A stretch of 64,000 bases of DNA from Bemisia tabaci. Lineage: Eukaryota > Arthropoda > Insecta > Hemiptera > Aleyrodidae. A program made the position numbers and the translations under genes. The notes below the pieces were generated by a model. The model did no database searches. It was not told the origin of the DNA and saw nothing but the letters and a program-made list of their open reading frames with translations. Of the stretch, positions 13,175-25,398 are shown in pieces. Each line of letters opens with the position of its first letter. Position 1 is the stretch's first letter. The stretch spans positions 54,528,851 through 54,592,850 of the forward strand of contig NC_092796.1 in the NCBI RefSeq assembly GCF_918797505.1, given 5' to 3'.

Positions 13175-13829
13175 TTGCTAATTTTACGTAAAAAACTAAG
13201 CGCTATGAAAATTGCGACTCTCAATCTCGGAGACGGTTAATCTGCGCACTGAAAACTCTTCACCGGAAAGTTCAGCGCCGTAACGACGGCGGCGAAACCC
13301 GGGGACATCTCCATTTCCTCCCTTGCCTTGCGTGTGGCACTATCTGAAAAGAGTCATCAGGAAAAATCACGTCCGTAGTTGAGTACACCACTCACCCAGA
13401 TACTCCGTATCCAGCTTGGAATTGTTCCACAGTGTGATACCGTCAATTGGACAACGGAATCAATTCGACTAACAATAAAAAAGAAAAAAAGAGAAATAGC
13501 GATGGACGAGGAGGGGGCGGGGAGACGATGGAGGGGGACGACGGGGCTTTGGAAACAGTTATAGAGCAACTACTGATTAAGACGCCACTTATTTCGAGTC
13601 GGATGAGTCGGATGCCGGAGCGGAGCCGTGGAGGGTCTCGGCTCTCGGAAGGACGGAGAGGACGGCAACCTGCCGCTTGCAACGCTGCTCCGTGTTCGTG
13701 CAATGATTCGGGCATGAAGTAATAAATTAACGCTGATTGCTGGGTCTTCTCGTGTTTGATATCTGCCCCGGGCCACGTTGCCGCTGGCCTGCCCGCGACC
13801 ACTGATGGAAAATTTCATTAAATGTATTC

Positions 13830-13898
13830 CCGTGATTTCATGAAATTTTTTTGAAAATTTTGGGGATGCATTCAGAGGGCCGAGGAACGAGTAAAGAG
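13830..13898 (+). repeat. Repeat flanking MITE copy 5 (unit X)
   Basis: CCCGTGATTTCATGAAA through GAGGAACGAGTAAAGAG matches the reverse complement of 29402-29475 next to MITE copy 10. The junction with the MITE is at the same base in both places. Confidence 0.7.
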
Positions 13899-14080
13899 CA
13901 CTGGAAAAAAAAACACATTGGATCTAGAGTCCAGACTCTTGAAAACATCGACAAGAAAAAATACTCTTGATTCAATCAGATTTGTGCTTAAATCAAAAGG
14001 AAATCCGCTCAAATTAAGAGGCTCGGTTCTTGATTTAAGCCAAAATCCGATTGAATCAAGAGTATTTTCTCTTGTCGATG
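13899..14080. repeat. CACTGG palindromic MITE, copy 5, truncated
   Basis: The left end is intact; homology stops at CTTGTCGATG around 14080, where a different repeated sequence (14102-14237) begins. The last quarter of the element is missing. Confidence 0.8.
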
Positions 14081-14101
14081 AGAAATCATCAAGAAAATCA
14101 A

Positions 14102-14237
14102 TTTGGAATTTATGGAAAATGGGAGTGAGCAGGCAAGCCTTGTCATCTCAAGAGATGCTGACAAGCGAGAAGAGAAAATATGTTGAATTACTCGAAGAGC
14201 CCTTTCCTATCTCAAGAGGGTAGCAGTGTCAACTCCG
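14102..14237 (+). repeat. Repeat flanking MITE copy 6 (unit Y)
   Basis: TTTGGAATTTATGGAAAATG and the following 110 bp recur at 17603-17737, again ending exactly at a CACTGG MITE. Confidence 0.8.
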
Positions 14238-14466
14238 CACTGGAAAAAAAAACACATTGGATCTAGAGTCCAGACTCTTGAAAACATTGACAAGAAAAAA
14301 TGCTCTTGATTCAATCAGATTTAAGCTTAAATTAAAAGGAAATCCGCTCAAATTAAGAGGCTTGGTTCTTGAAGTAAGCAAAAATCCGATTGAATCAAGA
14401 GTATTTTTTCTTGTCGATGTTTTTAAGAGTCTGGACTCTAGATCCAATGTGGTTTTTTTTCCAGTG
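14238..14466. repeat. CACTGG palindromic MITE, copy 6
   Basis: Full copy only about 160 bp after truncated copy 5. Its left flank (14102-14237) is shared with copy 7 while its right flank is not, so one side has been rearranged. Confidence 0.85.
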
Positions 14467-14641
14467 AAGAGTGATTCTCACTTTTGACATTTTTCACCCC
14501 AAGCCTAAAACATTTATGCGTTGCAAATGTTCCGCTCGGTCTGAAGGTTAGGAATGAATGTGTAGATGAAACATTATACCCGAAATTTTGTTCTACGAAC
14601 AATTTCTCAACTCGCCTCGTACACAGCGTCTACTCTTATTT

Positions 14642-15022
14642 GGACGTATTTCTATCAAACAGACCTATGTGGAGGTGAGAAATATGGGGTGTGCTCGTTA
14701 GTTCTCTTTGCGTAAGAGTGAATGAGAATAATAAAGCGCCAGTGACGTCAGCGGCAATGAAGGAGCGGGAGCGGAACGAAGGCGAACGTCGTCGGGGGGC
14801 TTTAACTCATGAGCCCTGTTCACAACGCTCTCTTGCCATGCCCGCGGCTCATGAGTTCCGCATTCAGTTGGCACATAGGTCTGTTTGATAGAATGTAAAA
14901 TCCCGCTTTTCCAATTCTTCAAAAGGAATCACGCACACTTTTACATTGCTTCTTATGCAGCTTTCTAGAGCACACCCCATATTTCTCACCTCCACATAGG
15001 TCTGTTTGGTAGAAATACGTCC
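14642..15022. repeat. 381-bp member of the GGACGTATTTCT family
   Basis: Ends GGACGTATTTCTATCAAACA and complement, flanked by ATTT on both sides (14638-14641 and 15023-15026). The arms also share GAGGTGAGAAATATGGGGTG. It contains a further internal repeat of the end (TTGGCACATAGGTCTGTTTG). Confidence 0.75.
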
Positions 15023-16083
15023 ATTTGTAGTCACTGCGCTGAACAATATTTAATTTTTGAAATTTCATTTACACGGAGTCGTAGAAACTTTTTTTTTAGG
15101 CTTACTTTCCTTACCTGTCGTTTAAATCTCCAAAAAATACATATTCGGCTCCGTATTTAATTAAAACTTTTATTAGCAAGATGATATACGTTTGAATTTT
15201 TCTAAAACCTTCCTCTTTTAAATATTTTTATCAGTCTTTTTAGTAGTTCCTTAAAAATTGAATCTATAATAGTCGCTTGGAATCCTAAGATAGCACACTC
15301 ACAATTTTAGTAATTGAATCGTCAAAGCACTTTCGCCTTTTATACATTATGCCGTATTTCTTAGTTACAAAAAAAAATGTCTGTTGCCGGACGATTTTAT
15401 CCCGGGCGTTACTGTTGAGGGGAAAAAGCGGAGTTATTGCAGATATCACATGCATTCTTACGTACTATAACGTATTTCCAGTTCTTCATTTAGCGTGTAC
15501 CTGTGCAATGCACAGGTGAGATAATCTCAGAGACTCAGGTACGATCATACACATCTGACGTATTGGCAAATAGTATATCCTTAATTGTAGTACACAAACG
15601 TGAAAGGTGTTGCGTGATCGTCTAAATGTCTTTAAAGTGCAATTATGACACGCAAAGTGCTACACATAGATTTACACGCCTTCGTTGTGGTGAAGTGACA
15701 CTTGATTCCCAAGTAATTCCATTTCTGACCTTTAATTGTGGTGCAAAGAACATTTTCTCTCAAACGCGAGAGTGAAAGGTCATTCCATCTTCGCTGCAGG
15801 TCATCGCGCCAGGTGTAATTAAATTGAGATTCCGATTGAACGGCCCCCGCCGGTGTTTGGTTTATAATAATGAAACATCCTCAAAATTTAATGGAAAGCT
15901 GCGACAATCTAGATGTAATGTTACGATGTGCACTGTTCCTGACTTACCCCTCATCCCCGGTCCATTCCAGTTTAGAATCGGTGAAAATGTAATCCGGTCC
16001 TCAACAATGTGGAGGCCTAAAATACAGGAACCAATCAGAAATATCGTGTCTTTACTCTAGATATACTCAATGCACTGACAATT
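15023..16083. other. Intergenic, nothing recognised
   Basis: No repeat or exon resolved. Confidence 0.5.
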
Positions 16084-16339
16084 GGACCACGTTTAGCAGA
16101 AAGGAACCAAGCCACATCAGTTATTGTCAAATTTAACTGGGCAATTTAATTTTTTGCAAGAGGAAGTTTTTGCAGATTCCTTTGAAAATTTCAAGAAGTT
16201 TGCGTCGCACTATGTAGAAAATTCAGCGGAATATGCACAAAAATCCGCACAACCGTTTTCATGTAAAACATTCAATTGCCTGATTAAATTTGGCAAAAGC
16301 TTATGTGGTTTGGTTCCTTTCTGCATACTCCTACTAATA

Positions 16340-16376
<37 letters not shown>

Positions 16377-16377
16377 A

Positions 16378-16438
<61 letters not shown>

Positions 16439-16549
16439 ATACTACTACTACCACTACTACTACTACTAAAAAGTCACTCTCATAGCGCTTCTGTGCGCTC
16501 TGTGGCACCCAACCGCCACTGATAGCGATCCTGCCTTAACGCGGTCCTA
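16084..16549. repeat. GGACCRCGTTTAGCAGAAAG element with microsatellite inside
   Basis: The left end reads GGACCACGTTTAGCAGAAAG and the right end TTAACGCGGTCC. The inner right arm (TGTGGTTTGGTTCCTTTCTG) is separated from the outer right end by (ACT)n. A diverged relative is at about 50207-50460. Confidence 0.6.
16328..16468. repeat. (ACT)n microsatellite
   Basis: About 140 bp of ACT with few interruptions (AAT, ACC). It reads as poly-Leu, poly-Thr or poly-Val in different frames; these are not proteins. Confidence 0.97.
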
Positions 16550-16554
16550 TTCGA

Positions 16555-17000
16555 ACTTTAGAGTTTTCTCGGCGGAAAAGCGAGTCTGACATCGCGGGAG
16601 GCGAGTAGAATGAGGTGTGGGCGGTGCGGGAGCGGCGGCGGCGGCGGCGGCGAGCGAGGTGGCCGATGCCGATGCTGGAAGTTGGAATTGATTGAGTTGG
16701 GTCAGGAGGTCTGCCGATCCGTCTGCCATGCCGCGTCCGCTCAGCTCGGCGCTAGCTCAACCCTGATTGAGTCGCCAACGGTAAACAGTTTAATGGCTCG
16801 GTCACGCTCCGCTCCGGCCCATATTCAATGCTCCGCAGATCCATCCCCGAAAGACCCAAATCCAATCGTAACCTTCGGCCCATCCTCCCTCAGGCGCATG
16901 AACTTTCGATAGAGATGTTGTAATCACGGCCAAGGAACGACGCGCGGTGCGGTGGTGTAGCGCCACCCGAAAATCGAGGACTGTGACCTGTGTACCTGAG
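16555..17000 (-). promoter_or_regulatory. CpG-rich block, possible promoter and first exon
   Basis: A GC- and CpG-rich stretch in an AT-rich window. On the minus strand an ATG at 16729 has a good start context (GCGGCATGG) and opens 60 codons beginning MADGSADLLTQLNQFQLPAS, then an alanine run from GCC repeats. No good splice donor follows and the frame stops at 16547, so coding status is doubtful. It could equally be a 5' region only. Confidence 0.25.
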
Positions 17001-17602
17001 ACTGTGTACATAGGGAGAGTACGGGCATACCGAATGAGCTCTTAGGGCTCATAAATGAGCTTTCTTCCGCAAAAATGAATAAAATACAAAAGGTTCATAA
17101 ATAAGCTTTCTTCCGCAAAAATGAATAAAATGCAAAAACTAAGTCACATATACGTGATTTTAAGGACAAATATTTTATACGAACCGCTGATATGTTCACT
17201 TCTTTTTTAGGAACACTAGGAACACATTTTTAAGTTCACTCCGTGAACGGTTAATGCACTTTCATTCTGCTGAAAGGTTTAATTTTATCTTTGACAACTT
17301 CTTTACATTATTAGGTATCAAGTACCGAAATTAAAAACTTGTAAGTAAAAATGTCGAGGTATTCTGCACCAAAAAGTAACAAAAGTTAAGCAAGAGGACT
17401 TTTTGTCACCTAGGATTCTCTCTGGTATTATAAATTCTAATGTTATTTTATTACATATTAGTATAATTATTTCTCCTTATTTCTGCGGCAACCTATCCTT
17501 TTAAGAGGCCTTCATACCTTGTCTCTCTCAGAAGCAGAGCAAATTAAATTTTCGTTGCAGCTTCTGGCAACGCACAATGGAAAATGGAAAATTGATTTGC
17601 AA

Positions 17603-17737
17603 TTTATGGAAAATGGGAGTGAGCAGGCAAGCCTTGTCATCTCAAGAGATTTTAACAAACAAGAAGAGAAAAATGTCCCGTGAATTACTCGAAGAGCCCT
17701 AATTTCCTATCTTAAGAGGGTAGCAGTATCAACCTCG
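17603..17737 (+). repeat. Repeat flanking MITE copy 7 (unit Y)
   Basis: Second copy of the 14102-14237 unit, with small indels (for example AAATGTCCCG inserted). Confidence 0.8.
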
Positions 17738-17970
17738 CACTGGAAAAAAAAAACACATTGGATCTAGAGTCCTGACTCTTGAAAACATCGACAAGAAAAA
17801 ATACTCTTGATTCAATCAGATTTAAGCTTGAATGAAAAGGAAATCCGCTCAAATTAAGAGGCTTGGTTCTTGGTTTGAGCAAAAATCCGATTGAATCAAG
17901 ATTATTTTTTCTTGTCGATGTTTTTAAGAGTCTGTGGACTCTAGATCCAATGTGTTTTTTTTTCCCAGTG
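17738..17970. repeat. CACTGG palindromic MITE, copy 7
   Basis: Full copy with CG on both sides (possible 2-bp duplication). The 135 bp to its left match those beside copy 6. Confidence 0.85.
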
Positions 17971-18030
17971 CGTTATGACCCTTCCAATTGTTCTTGAAAA
18001 ATACTCAATTCCGCTTCCGCACAACAACAA

Positions 18031-18247
18031 ATAGTATGTATAGTCCACGCCACGAAAAGTGGCGGGTGAGGGCGGAGACAGTCGGCCAGTCTAGTCTATC
18101 GTTGAAGGGTTGAAGCGCAGGTATTGGCCCAGTCGTTACCCCGTTTCAACTACGGGCCAATACCTGCGCTTCAACCCTTCAACGATAGACTAGACCGGCC
18201 GACTGTCTCCGCCCCTCACCCGCCACTTTTCGTGGCGTGGACTATAG
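18031..18247. repeat. Near-perfect inverted repeat, ~100-bp arms
   Basis: TATAGTCCACGCCACGAAAA to GCAGGTATTGGCCC pairs almost without mismatch with 18140-18247. The loop is about 20 bp. TA at both edges suggests a mariner-type MITE. Near-identity of the arms suggests a recent or corrected copy. Confidence 0.85.
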
Positions 18248-19129
18248 TTGACGTAACACTTTACAGGCAAACAATACACCAATCGACACCTCTCCTACCT
18301 TTCACGAGAAGACGAAAATCTAGAACAAATATCGAGCAGATTAACCGGTGCACGGGCATTACACTAAAAGCTGCACTCGGGGAGTTTATAGAAATACCGT
18401 AAAGCTGGAGACAGGAGAGCACCCTTCTCTCCCGCGCGTGAGTAATCGAGAATGGTATCAACCTGAAAAGCGCTCATAACAGCCATAATAGTCATAATCC
18501 CCGTAATATCATAGCACGCGCATAATTGTTAATTGTTATACTGCGGCGGTCGACCGTATTGTTGCCGAAACCACCTGAAATTCCCGCATTTTTATACTGG
18601 ACCATGCATCCATTTGAAGGGGAATAGTTCCAATTTCGCCACCTTCTGACAACTTATGACTCCGATGATGGCTCAACTCGGTGAACTGTCACAACGGCAT
18701 CATCCATCGGGCTTCGAGTGCTCCATCGTTGGGACATGAATTATACTTTTAAAATGATGCTGGGTGCCGGATAATGGACCTCTAAGCGAAAAGTCTCGGT
18801 TGATAGTGTCCGTTGCAAAATTTGCGGCCAGCGGCCACTTTTGGGGAGCCGGTGACGTAATGGACACCACGATTAGCCCTCATTATCCCGGACATTCGTA
18901 GGTGATTAGCGGTTTAGCCGAATGTATGAAGTTTGGCGCGCAAAAATCGTGTTACTCTCGCATTTTTAGCTTTTTTCGTGACGTAATAATTATTTCTCGC
19001 CGGATTAAGCAGTTGTAGAGTCTGAGGGTTTTGAAACGGTATTTGTTCCATTTTAGTTCTTGTTCGTGAGAAAGTTATGCGTCAATCCTCCTTCTGCGGA
19101 TACCGTCGATGATTTTAGGAAATTTTAGG

Positions 19130-19923
19130 AAAAAAACCATCAAGTGAACGTGCCAGCGGGGAGGGGTGCATAAGACGCGTTTACTCGTGTTGAACGCATT
19201 TTTTGGGAAAGCCCTGTCAACACTACTAGCAAAACGTCACGGAACTTTGCGCGAAAGTCGAGTTTCGTAAACCTATCTCTAATGGACAAGGCCTTCCATT
19301 CATAAGAAATGAACGAAAAAATTATGAAAGAACAAACACAAAATTTGGTTTAATGATTTTAACTTCCGCCGCCGCGCCGCGCCGACCGCACCATGTTTGG
19401 CGCAATGCGTGAAGTATTCACGCAGTCTTGTAGGCGCTAGCGTTTCACGCTGACCGCACTGTGTTTGGCGCAATGCGTGAAGTATTCATGCATTCTTGTA
19501 GGCGCTATCCGTTTCACGCTGACCACAATAACCGCACTGTGTTTGATGCAATGCGTGAAGTATTCGTGCAGTCTTGTAGGCGCTAATATGTGTTACATGC
19601 CGATTGCCGCGCCAAGGGCTTCTCCTTTTCATCTCAAGTCCTCGTCATCATTTCTCCCTAAGTCGCGCCGTTCCAGGCCAAATTGTGTGTTTGGTTTCTC
19701 TCCTAACTCGACTAATTAAAGGTGCTGTGTCTTGTATCACTGAAAGACGACAAAATTAAAAATTACTATACTCTCAGGAAATGAGAGATTTTGTAGCCTT
19801 TTCTCGTTTGTAATTTTTTTTTCTAAATCCGATTTTTTTTATACCTACATTTAAAAAAATTGCAAAATTTGCCGCCCCCTATATTCGCTGCAGCCCATGT
19901 GGCCACCCCCTTAATCCGCCCTG
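19130..19923 (-). mobile_element. hAT-derived non-autonomous element, copy 1 (truncated)
   Basis: On the minus strand it starts CAGGGCGGATTAAGGGGGTG. It contains ~68-81-bp tandem subrepeats (GCGCAATGCGTGAAG at 19399, 19467; related at 19548). The other end is lost near 19130. Same family as 26562-27432 and 44560-45254. Confidence 0.75.
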
Positions 19924-20394
19924 ATCACAAGAAACCCTTTCCGTCAGATAACGCAATTGACTTTCGAGGCTATATTTACATGTTGAACCAATCGATATCG
20001 ATACAATCTCACCCGTTTGATGCATCGAATACGATGCATACGACAAGTAATTTGATCGAAAGAGAGTATGCGCCACTCAGCGGTAGGTATAACCTTCTCT
20101 TGATCTTTCCAGGAGCAAGTCAACTTGAGGCGGGTCACCGCAGCTAACTCAAATGTTTATAGCCGCGCCCCTTCAATAATTAATAGGCACTCGCGCACAT
20201 CTCTAGGGCGTTTTTTTTCAGTTATTTATTCTCAATTCAAAACCACACAATTTTTATTCGAAATTAATCCCGGATACCATGAAAGTTGCGAGACGCGTAG
20301 GATACGCACAACCGAAATACAAGTTTACAACTCTCACACGTAATATCCGTTCACGTTCCGCTCGGTGAATCCCGCGAGTGCTACACCATTCTTC

Positions 20395-20505
20395 GTCGCT
20401 CCTCTGACGTATCTCAATTTCCGCGTGAGCCCTGCTCTCCGTATGACTCAAGCTTTCTGGGGCTCAAGTTGACATAGAGATGCGCCGTTTCATCCAAGTA
20501 GCGAC
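20395..20505. repeat. GTCGCTCCTCTGACG MITE, copy 2
   Basis: Left end GTCGCTCCTCTGACGTATCT; the right end is decayed but closes with GTAGCGAC. About 110 bp. Confidence 0.6.
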
Positions 20506-21038
20506 GTTTTAAGACCAGCTACAACTTGATAACGGCGACGCAGCATAACCGGAAAAGCGTCCGCATCGACCACACTCAACCGCAGATAAAAAGTGGAGAT
20601 ATTGAGTGGAGAAAAAAAACTCGAGCAAATGTAAGCGCAAGCCAAAGCAGTGCACTTCTCCGCAATAACTTAATCCAACAACAGAGTAAGTTATGTTGTG
20701 GGGAACTATCAGTGCGACTGGCAGCGCGTTGCTGAACATAATGGAATTCTCCTGAAGTGGAGATTCTTGCATTTTGAAAAATTGAAACCAGAGGGTGTTC
20801 ATGACCACTTGGGCTACATCTTGCAATGAGGAGCTACTATTTCTCGCTAATCCATAAAATCACCTATATGTATAGAAAAATTAATGGTACGTAATGTGTT
20901 GTTGCTTTGATGAGAGTGAAATAGCTGAATAGAAAAGCACAGGAGTATAGCTGTGGAATTACAAGTCAGAATAGCAAATTGTTTCCTTATCGTAAAATAT
21001 TGTCTTATTCATTCTCAACCAAAAATACGACGACAACC

Positions 21039-21040
<2 letters not shown>

Positions 21041-21082
<42 letters not shown>
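21041..21082. repeat. Poly-T tract
   Basis: Forty-one consecutive T; could be the poly-A tail of a decayed retroposon on the minus strand, but no body was recognised. Confidence 0.9.
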
Positions 21083-21084
<2 letters not shown>

Positions 21085-21865
21085 TCAACGAAGAAGGTAA
21101 TTCAGCACCGAAAAAAAATTAATTCAAAAATTTCATCCCTCATAACTCATCACAAGATCGATCTTGAACGTATCCATATAACCTCGTAGCTTTCAAGTAC
21201 TTTTAAGTTCTCTATATCTATAAAAAAAATAGGAGCCCATAGGTATCGTTACTTTCCTTTTACTACGGTTAAACGATTCGACGTTAGCTTTGGAGAGGAA
21301 CTTATGTGTCTGTTACTGTTTCGCGGTGGCCTGCGCATGATAAGGTGGCAAGATCGTGAGCGGAACAATCGCACTCACTTTTAGACTCTTGTTTTAAGCC
21401 CGCGTTAGTTCAATCCTCAGACATGATTCGTCCGGATTGAAGACGGGAAAAATAATAATCATTGTGTCTAATTGCAGCCATTCATACCGCCGCGAGATGG
21501 GAACTCTATGAGCACTCGTACATATTTCAATGGAAGAAAGAAAACTCCGTTTTTATTTTGACGTTTCATCGCAACACGACGCTTGCTCTTGTTCTTGTTA
21601 CAACAATCGTTGTTCAAACGGCTTCATCGAGTCAACCAGGAGATTAAAATTATTCTGTTGCCGCAGTTGGCAGCTCTACAGAAAAATGTACGGTCCTTGC
21701 TGAGAGCGGCTTACCTCAAAATATTATAAATGACGTATTATAAACTCTGTGCAGTAATTACCATGAATTTCCGAAGAATTATCGAATCGATCGGCAATAG
21801 CAGATAAGTAATTTTTGCACAATAAAAATGAAAAATAATTTTAAAAAACGATGTTAACTAATGAT

Positions 21866-22091
21866 CACTGGAAAAAACCACATTGGATCTAGAGTCCAAA
21901 ATCTTAAAAACATCGACAAGAAAAAATACTCTTGATTCAATCGGATTTTTGCTTAAATCAAGAACCGAGCATCTTAATTTGAGCGGATTTCCTTTTGATT
22001 TAAGCTAAAATCTGATTGAATCAAGAGTATTTTTTCTTGTCAATGTTTTCAAAAGTCTGATTCTAGATCCAATGTGTTTTTATTTCCAGTG
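21866..22091. repeat. CACTGG palindromic MITE, copy 8
   Basis: Full copy, flanked by AT on both sides. Confidence 0.85.
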
Positions 22092-23825
22092 ATGCAAACA
22101 TTGTGACAGTACTAACACGTACAGGCGACAAAATACGCGTAACTTCTGCTGTAGATGGAGTGTCAGTGTGACAATAGGCCCAGGTGGTATTGACCCGCTT
22201 TTAAACTTACAGAAAATAAGTCGATGAAAATGAGCTTCAAATTGAAGGGTTTGCTAAATCCCACCTTAAGGCTCAAAAGTACCCAATTATTTGTATTTAC
22301 TCAATTTCACACATTAGGAGACGGAAAAAGTAAGCACTTGCTTCCGCATTCATGAATCGGTGATGCTTGGAACTACAGCCCATGAAATTCAGGTGATTTC
22401 CTTCCAGGTGTATCCAGCTTTCAAAGAACTAGGAAGGAAAAAAATTAAGATGAAAAAATTTGATTGGTTCATTAGTTGCTAAGACTAAACGTTTGACTCA
22501 ATATTACTCATACTTTTCTATCATTCCGGCAGCCTAACCAAGTATATAAAATAAAAAATATTAATTAATAATAAAATTTATATGAAAATGTGAACTTACA
22601 CTCCACATTTGGATCAAATCAATCTTAGACTTTTATCAAATTACTATATCAAATTTTTATCCAACCTTTTTCCAAATATTCTCTAGATTTTCCTGTAATT
22701 TTGATTTGACAAACACCCAATTTTAATCCAATCAAAGTCTATACTTTTTTAAGTTTTTTTTTTTCCACGTGACTCCCAAACTAAACATTACGACATCGTT
22801 AGGTTAGGTCAAGAAAGCATCCAAATAGTCAATAATCTACGCGAAATGAGTTGTTTTCCGGTCGAATAGACTTGAGCACCGCTAGGCGCTGCAGCTGCGT
22901 TGTCATCACAGATGCATTTTCAAGAGCAATAGAGGGAGAAATCGCAGTCGGGATGGTGAACATTTTTGCGCACGCAAGATGGCGAGAATGCGAAACGAGA
23001 GACAGATGACTAAGTTCAATACATTTGATTTGATCGTAATTAACTTCAACTGACAACTTGGGGCTGTGTGCGATGTACCGAGCGCGCTTGAAATCAACAT
23101 ACAACAATGAACACGGTGCTCTTTCTTCGACCCGCGTGGATTCCATCGTGACGCTGCAATCGTGAATGGACGCTAATTTTACGAATTTATCCTCCGGGCG
23201 TCCTCTCACTGACCATCAACTCCGTGTCCCTACTTTTGGTTGCCATGCTAAGTGGACCCTTGGTCTTTGTCTCAAGAAGAGCAACTGGAGAAAACAGAAA
23301 GGCTTCTTGTAAGCTTTTGTTCTTCATTCCGATGTTAGTATCTCCTCGGATATAATCAAAAGTCGGCAGATTACCCTTTTTGAGTTTTTCCTCCTGATTT
23401 CTCAAATGAATCTTTTAGACATAGACATAAGTGAATCCAAAAGGTAGGTGGCGTAGCCTTTCGCCCAAAAAAAGGAAGAAGAAAAGAATGAATGAAGAGA
23501 AAAAGAAACGGAAGAAAGGAAAGGAAAGGTCATTTATATTTTTGGTAATTATCAGTGATGAAATTGGCTGAAACTGCGCAAGTCAACTGAAAAGTTCCAA
23601 AATTTCTTTGGGTTGCCCCCCGACCTCTCGTTTTTGGCCTGAGATGTATTTCATACCCCCAGATACCCCCTCCCCGGTGGATGGGGTAAAAAAAAATCCG
23701 CCCCTCCCATTCGAGGTGTCTGTATGTGCCTAAGTTTCAAGATCACAAAACTGTAACTGAACTTTTAGGAGCTGCGTGAAAAGGAGGCAAAAGTTTAAAA
23801 AAATATGTGTTTAGTTGCATTCGTT
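22092..23825. other. Intergenic with one unexplained 126-codon frame
   Basis: A minus-strand frame at 22829-23209 lies here in moderately GC-rich sequence; no domain or good splice signal supports it. The remainder is AT-rich with a purine-rich stretch at 23460-23530. Confidence 0.4.
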
Positions 23826-23944
23826 AAGGATGTTGTGCGATAATAACGAGGCGTTATTCGGTAGAAGTATAGTTTATTAATTTTACTACATAGTTTATTC
23901 TACTGAATAATGCTCTTTGTTAGTTATTATCGCACAGCACCTTG
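23826..23944. repeat. Short palindromic element
   Basis: AAGGATGTTGTGCGATAATA at the left pairs with TATTATCGCACAGCACCTT at the right, and inner arms (GTAGAA / TTCTAC) also pair. About 119 bp. Confidence 0.6.
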
Positions 23945-23998
23945 GCGAACCCAACAATACTCTTATCAATATGGTGTTGTTACACATTGATGTAAAAA

Positions 23999-24221
23999 AC
24001 CTGGAAAACACATTGGATCTTAGAGTCCAGACTCTTAAAAACATCTACAAGAAAAAAGTACTCTTGATTCAATCGGATTCTAGCTTAACTCAAGAACCAA
24101 GCCTCTTAATTCGAGCGGATTTCGTTTTGATTCAAGCAAAAATCTGATTGAATCGAGAGTATTTTTTCTTGCCAATGTTTTCAAGAGTCTGGACTCTGGA
24201 TCCAATGTGTTTTTTCCAGTG
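23999..24221. repeat. CACTGG palindromic MITE, copy 9
   Basis: Full interior. The left TIR is eroded (ACCTGGAAAACACATT); the right end is intact. Confidence 0.8.
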
Positions 24222-24892
24222 TTTTCCAATAATGTAAAAAAAAAATCCAAAATTCTACCTTAAGATAAGAGCCCAAGGAGAGGAAGGGTGTGTTCGCTTA
24301 CCCCGTCTCCCAAACAACTCAGTGTTCCGTATTTCGCCACCTCCGGTGGCTCTCCATTTCTTCAGCTTACTGATTCTGATCCTGATCGGGATAAAGCGGG
24401 AGATGATAAGCAACGGTAGTTTTGGCCCTAGCGCAAATAACTTTTGCAGTGGCTCCTCCGAGGGACGCCCGGAGCGTGGGGCGGGGGCGACGGTAATGAT
24501 TCTAGAGCAATTATTACATCAGTTCGAAAAAGTTGAACTAATAACCGAGCTGGAGCCGTTTGAAGAGGATATTTTAGTCACTCGACTGTGAAAGAAAGAG
24601 GAGAAACTAAAAGCATTCAACTGTGGCTTTCCTGTTTAGCCAGGCTCCTCGACGTCGCCGCGTTATGATCCACCGCGGCGCCGCTTTAGCTCCAGAGAGC
24701 CCCCTTTATGAGCCAGGACACGTTAAATCCACTCCTCATTGGCTCCTTGTTTCAGTCGGGGGCAAATAAGATACATTGTTAAAGTCGTCAAAACAATAAA
24801 AGCTCTCAGCGACAAATACATTAATTTTCATCAGTTTTAAGGTTTAAGTAGGCGAATTTGCGCGAGTGGATTTGGTTAATGTTTCATTTAAT

Positions 24893-25398
24893 TGAGATGT
24901 TGCATGTGTGAGGAATTTGCGATTTGACTATTGATTCTTATGTGAAAGTTCGCGAGAAACACGATGGTGCCACTGGTTTTCTTTGAAATCAACTCCCAAG
25001 CTCAAGAAAAACTCTCAAGTTGAGGCCAAAATGGAGGGTATATTCCACGCTATCCTGAGAGTCCACCTCTACATCAAGATGAACTCTCCATGCAAAGATA
25101 GGGAGCAAATACATTAGCAGAGATGCCGTGTTTTCAGTCTTAGAGTCCCCAAATAAAGTGGCAGCCCTGTCAATGTATTTGCTCCCTGTCTTTTGCATGG
25201 AGAGTTCGTCTTGATGTAGAGGTGGACTCACAGGATAGCGTGGGATATCCCCTCCATCTTGGCCTCAACTTGAGAGCTTTTTTTGAGCTTTGGAGTTGAT
25301 TTCAGAAAAAACCAGTGGCACCATCGTGTTTCTCGCGAACTTTTACATAAGAATCAATAGTCAAATCGCAAATTCCTCACACATGCAACAACTCCATT
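24893..25398. repeat. ~500-bp palindromic element, copy 1
   Basis: The end GAGATGTTGCATGTGTGAGG pairs with the right end; the arms are about 220 bp, with GGCCAAAATGGAGGG and GGGAGCAAATACATT. Two better-kept copies lie at 49248 and 50461. Confidence 0.8.

Noticed and set aside
16284..16522. Poly-Val, poly-Leu and poly-Thr frames
   Set aside because: Translation of the (ACT)n microsatellite.
16547..16729. Protein starting MADGSADLLTQL with an alanine run
   Set aside because: Good start context but no donor before the stop and the end runs into a transposon end; kept only as a weak promoter/exon note.
22829..23209. 126-codon minus-strand frame
   Set aside because: No family recognised, no splice or polyadenylation signals nearby.
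24322..24591. 89-codon frame with a hydrophobic start
   Set aside because: Resembles a signal peptide by composition only; no domain or splice support.
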